From assembly GCA_002428445.1 (NCBI GenBank), contig DIWJ01000080.1:1-34112 (forward strand): DNA of 34,112 bases, given 5' to 3'. How positions within the stretch are numbered: the first letter of the stretch is position 1; each line of letters begins with the position of its first letter. The notes beneath the pieces were generated by a model. The model did not search any database. It was given only the letters and a program-made list of their open reading frames with translations, and was not told the origin of the DNA. Both the position numbers and the translations under genes were made by a program. The stretch comes from Syntrophaceae bacterium UBA6109. Its GTDB lineage: Bacteria > Desulfobacterota > Syntrophia > Syntrophales > UBA6109. Shown here in pieces: positions 32,130 through 34,112 of the stretch.

Positions 32130-33371
32130 ATGAGCGAAATCGGGCTTCTGCAGAAGACCTTCGAGGAATTCAACGACTCCGCGCGTAAGCTGCACTCCTC
32201 CTACGGGCAGTTGGAATCCCGTCTCCAGGAGATCGGCGCGGAGCTGGAGGCGGCCAACGGGGAATTGCGCAAAAGCGTGGCGGAAAAAGAGGAAATGCAG
32301 GAATTCCTCCGGAACATCCTGGACAGTCTCAGCACCGCCGTCGTGGTCACGGACCTGGAGGGGAGGATCCGGATCGTCAATCGCTGCGCCGTGGACCTCT
32401 CCGGCCTGGCCAGCGAGGTTCTCCAGGGCAGCCACATTGGAGTGCTTTTCGAAGACCTGAAGCCCGCGCGGGGGAACCGCCTCCTGCATTCCCCCTATTT
32501 CCGGACGGAGGGCGGGATCAAGATCCGGATGCTCGGCCGCACGCTGGAAGTCTGCGGCTCCCCCTTCACCGCGAAGGGAGGCGAGCCGACCGGCGCCGTT
32601 TTCCTGATGCGCGACATCAGCCGCATCGAAAAACTGGAAGAGACGACCAAGCGGGCGGAGACGTTTGCCGCCATGGGTGAAATGGCCGCGACGATCGCCC
32701 ACGAAATCCGCAATCCCCTGGGGAGCATCGAGCTCTTCGCATCGCTTCTGCTCAAAGATATCAGGAACCGGCGGAATCGCGAGCGCGCGAGGCAGATCAT
32801 CTGCGCCGTCAAGAGCATGGACGGAAAGATCTCGAATCTCCTCCTGCACGCGCGCTCTCCCCAACCCTTCATGCGGCCCGTGAGCGTTCACGATCTGCTG
32901 CGGGAGATCCTTCTGTTTTCCGAGCAGGTGATCGATCAGGAGGAGGTGATTCTCTCCGTCCGCTACGCCGATGCCGAACCCTGCGTCCAGGGCGATCCGG
33001 AAATGCTCAAACAGCTGTTCATCAGTCTCATCATCAATGCGCTCCGCGCCATGCCGGAGGAGGGACGTCTCCGCATCGAGACATCCTATACCGGTGCCGG
33101 CATCCGCTTCCCGGAGGGTTCCGGGCAGGTCGAGATCCGCTTTTCCGACGACGGAAACGGCCTTTCCCGCGACGGGGTGGAGCGGATCTTCGATCCACTC
33201 GGGGATTCCCGTGACGGCGGATGCGGCCTCGGGCTCGCCATCGCCCACAACATCGTTGACCTCCATCACGGGTCGATCCGGCTGGAGGCGGGGGAAACGG
33301 GCGGCACCACCTTCAGCATCCTGCTGCCCGTGATCGGACTTGCAGGTCAATCTCACCGGAAGAAGGACTGA
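32130..33371 (+). CDS. PAS-domain sensor histidine kinase (FlrB/FleS-like)
   Basis: About 413 residues from ATG 32130; GTG at 32067 or 32103 are in-frame alternatives and none has a clear binding site. There is no membrane segment. Residues 1-60 are a coiled coil (LQKTFEEFNDSARKLHSSYG). A PAS domain follows (ILDSLSTAVVVTDLEGRIRI to MRDISRIEKLEE). The HisKA H-box is TIAHEIRNPLG, then a HATPase with LIINALRAMPEEG, FSDDGNGLS and GCGLGLAIAHNIVDLH. It pairs with the regulator starting 8 bases after its stop. A soluble PAS kinase next to a sigma-54 regulator among motor genes is the FlrB-FlrC/FleS-FleR arrangement that controls mid-class flagellar genes. Confidence 0.88.
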   Translation: MSEIGLLQKTFEEFNDSARKLHSSYGQLESRLQEIGAELEAANGELRKSVAEKEEMQEFLRNILDSLSTAVVVTDLEGRIRIVNRCAVDLSGLASEVLQGSHIGVLFEDLKPARGNRLLHSPYFRTEGGIKIRMLGRTLEVCGSPFTAKGGEPTGAVFLMRDISRIEKLEETTKRAETFAAMGEMAATIAHEIRNPLGSIELFASLLLKDIRNRRNRERARQIICAVKSMDGKISNLLLHARSPQPFMRPVSVHDLLREILLFSEQVIDQEEVILSVRYADAEPCVQGDPEMLKQLFISLIINALRAMPEEGRLRIETSYTGAGIRFPEGSGQVEIRFSDDGNGLSRDGVERIFDPLGDSRDGGCGLGLAIAHNIVDLHHGSIRLEAGETGGTTFSILLPVIGLAGQSHRKKD

Positions 33372-33378
33372 CATCGAT

Positions 33379-34112
33379 ATGGAACATTTCGGAAAGGCCT
33401 TGCTGATCGCTGACGATGACCGGACCATGCGGATGGCGCTGGCCGAATCTCTCCAGAGCTGCGGTTATGAGATCGAAACGGCGGAAAACGGCGCCGAGGC
33501 GCTGACGAAATACGCGGGGGGGCGTTTCGAGGCGGTCATTACCGATATGCGCATGCCGAAAATGAGCGGGATGGACGTCCTGAGGGGAATCAAGAAGGTT
33601 TCCCCCAAGACCCCGGTGATTCTGATCACGGCCTACGGGACGGTGAGCACGGCCGTCGAGGCCATGAAGGAAGGCGCCTCCGAGTTCATCATGAAGCCCT
33701 TCTCCCTCGATGATCTCGAATTCGTCGTCAAGAATGTCCTGGCGACGAGCGCCGGCGGCGGGGAAGCGCCGCCCGATGAAGACGTGGAGGACGGGGCCTA
33801 TCCGGAACGGGAAATTGTCACGAGGGATCCCGGAATGCTGTCGCTCCTTGCGATGCTCAAGGGAATCGCCAGGAGCAAGTCCAGCGTCCTGATTATGGGG
33901 GAAAGCGGGACGGGCAAGGAGCTGATCGCGCGCTTCATCTACCGTCACAGCAACCGGAGGCAGAGGCCCTTCGTCGCCGTCAACTGTGCAGCCATCCCGC
34001 ACAATCTTCTTGAGAGCGAGATGTTCGGGTACGAAAGGGGGGCCTTTACGGGCGCGTCGCAGCGCAAGATCGGCAAGTTCGAGCTCGCCGACGGCGGCAC
34101 GCTCCTCCTGGA
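33379..34112 (+). CDS. sigma-54-dependent response regulator (FlrC/FleR-like), 3' end beyond the window
   Basis: The first 244 codons of an NtrC-family activator, open to the last base. Asp12-14 and Asp56 ([12 protein letters not shown]) mark the receiver, with Lys106 in [10 protein letters not shown] linker of about 20 residues is followed by the AAA+ domain with Walker A GESGTGKE at 174-181 and the sigma-54 contact motif GAFTGA at 221-226. AAGGA stands 11 bases before the ATG. It directly follows its likely kinase gene. Together with the sigma-54 promoter candidates nearby, it is the best candidate for activator of the motor genes. HTH and stop lie outside the window. Confidence 0.92.
   Translation, partial: MEHFGKALLIADDDRTMRMALAESLQSCGYEIETAENGAEALTKYAGGRFEAVITDMRMPKMSGMDVLRGIKKVSPKTPVILITAYGTVSTAVEAMKEGASEFIMKPFSLDDLEFVVKNVLATSAGGGEAPPDEDVEDGAYPEREIVTRDPGMLSLLAMLKGIARSKSSVLIMGESGTGKELIARFIYRHSNRRQRPFVAVNCAAIPHNLLESEMFGYERGAFTGASQRKIGKFELADGGTLLL

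Overview
The window looks like chromosomal DNA of a motile, GC-rich, anaerobic or respiratory bacterium, most like a deltaproteobacterium (Desulfobacterota) of the syntrophic or sulfate-reducing kind. That placement is inference. It rests on the end of a ferredoxin-linked 2-oxoacid oxidoreductase gene, a membrane-bound periplasm-facing formate dehydrogenase operon, and a chemotaxis locus with cheD, two cheX-like genes and an HDOD gene. Genes are tightly packed, with many ATGA/TAATG overlaps and several probable GTG or TTG starts. No tRNA, rRNA, CRISPR, IS element or prophage was seen.

Region 1 (1-3000): the 3' end of a 2-oxoacid:acceptor oxidoreductase gamma subunit. It is followed by a module that occurs twice in tandem: a small SCP2-like protein translationally coupled to an alpha/beta hydrolase. 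A strong intrinsic terminator closes the block.

Region 2 (3283-13059): a periplasmic cytochrome P460-type protein, then a formate dehydrogenase operon. Its order is multi-cluster Fe-S protein, TorD-type chaperone, short TAT-signal protein, catalytic FdhA (cysteine in place of selenocysteine), four-cluster FdhB, a 63-residue lipoprotein, cytochrome b FdhC, a membrane-anchored phospholipase-D-like protein, and a cytochrome b5-like/DUF2231 membrane protein. Formate would be oxidised outside the membrane and electrons passed through FdhB to FdhC and quinone. The 5' coding part of the TAT-signal gene is a run of four perfect or near-perfect hairpins resembling a REP-type repeat captured in frame.

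Region 3 (13395-16425): a histone-H1-like DNA-binding protein, then a secreted Cache-domain protein and a methyl-accepting chemotaxis protein behind a good sigma-28 promoter candidate.

Region 4 (16447-26592): a sigma-54 response regulator on the minus strand, then a long plus-strand chemotaxis operon behind a second sigma-28 candidate. The operon order is HTH/pseudo-receiver, cheR, cheD, HDOD, cheY, cheX-like, a CheD paralogue lacking catalytic Cys and His, cheB, cheA, cheY, cheX. No cheW lies in the window.

Region 5 (26650-34112): a minus-strand pilZ-motA-motB operon and a divergent plus-strand operon encoding a SPOR/TPR protein, a PAS histidine kinase and a sigma-54 response regulator that runs off the end. 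The shared 414-base intergenic region holds one sigma-54 promoter candidate on each strand, so the motor genes and the two-component operon are plausibly under flagellar-type RpoN/FlrC-like control, while the receptor and chemotaxis operons are under FliA.
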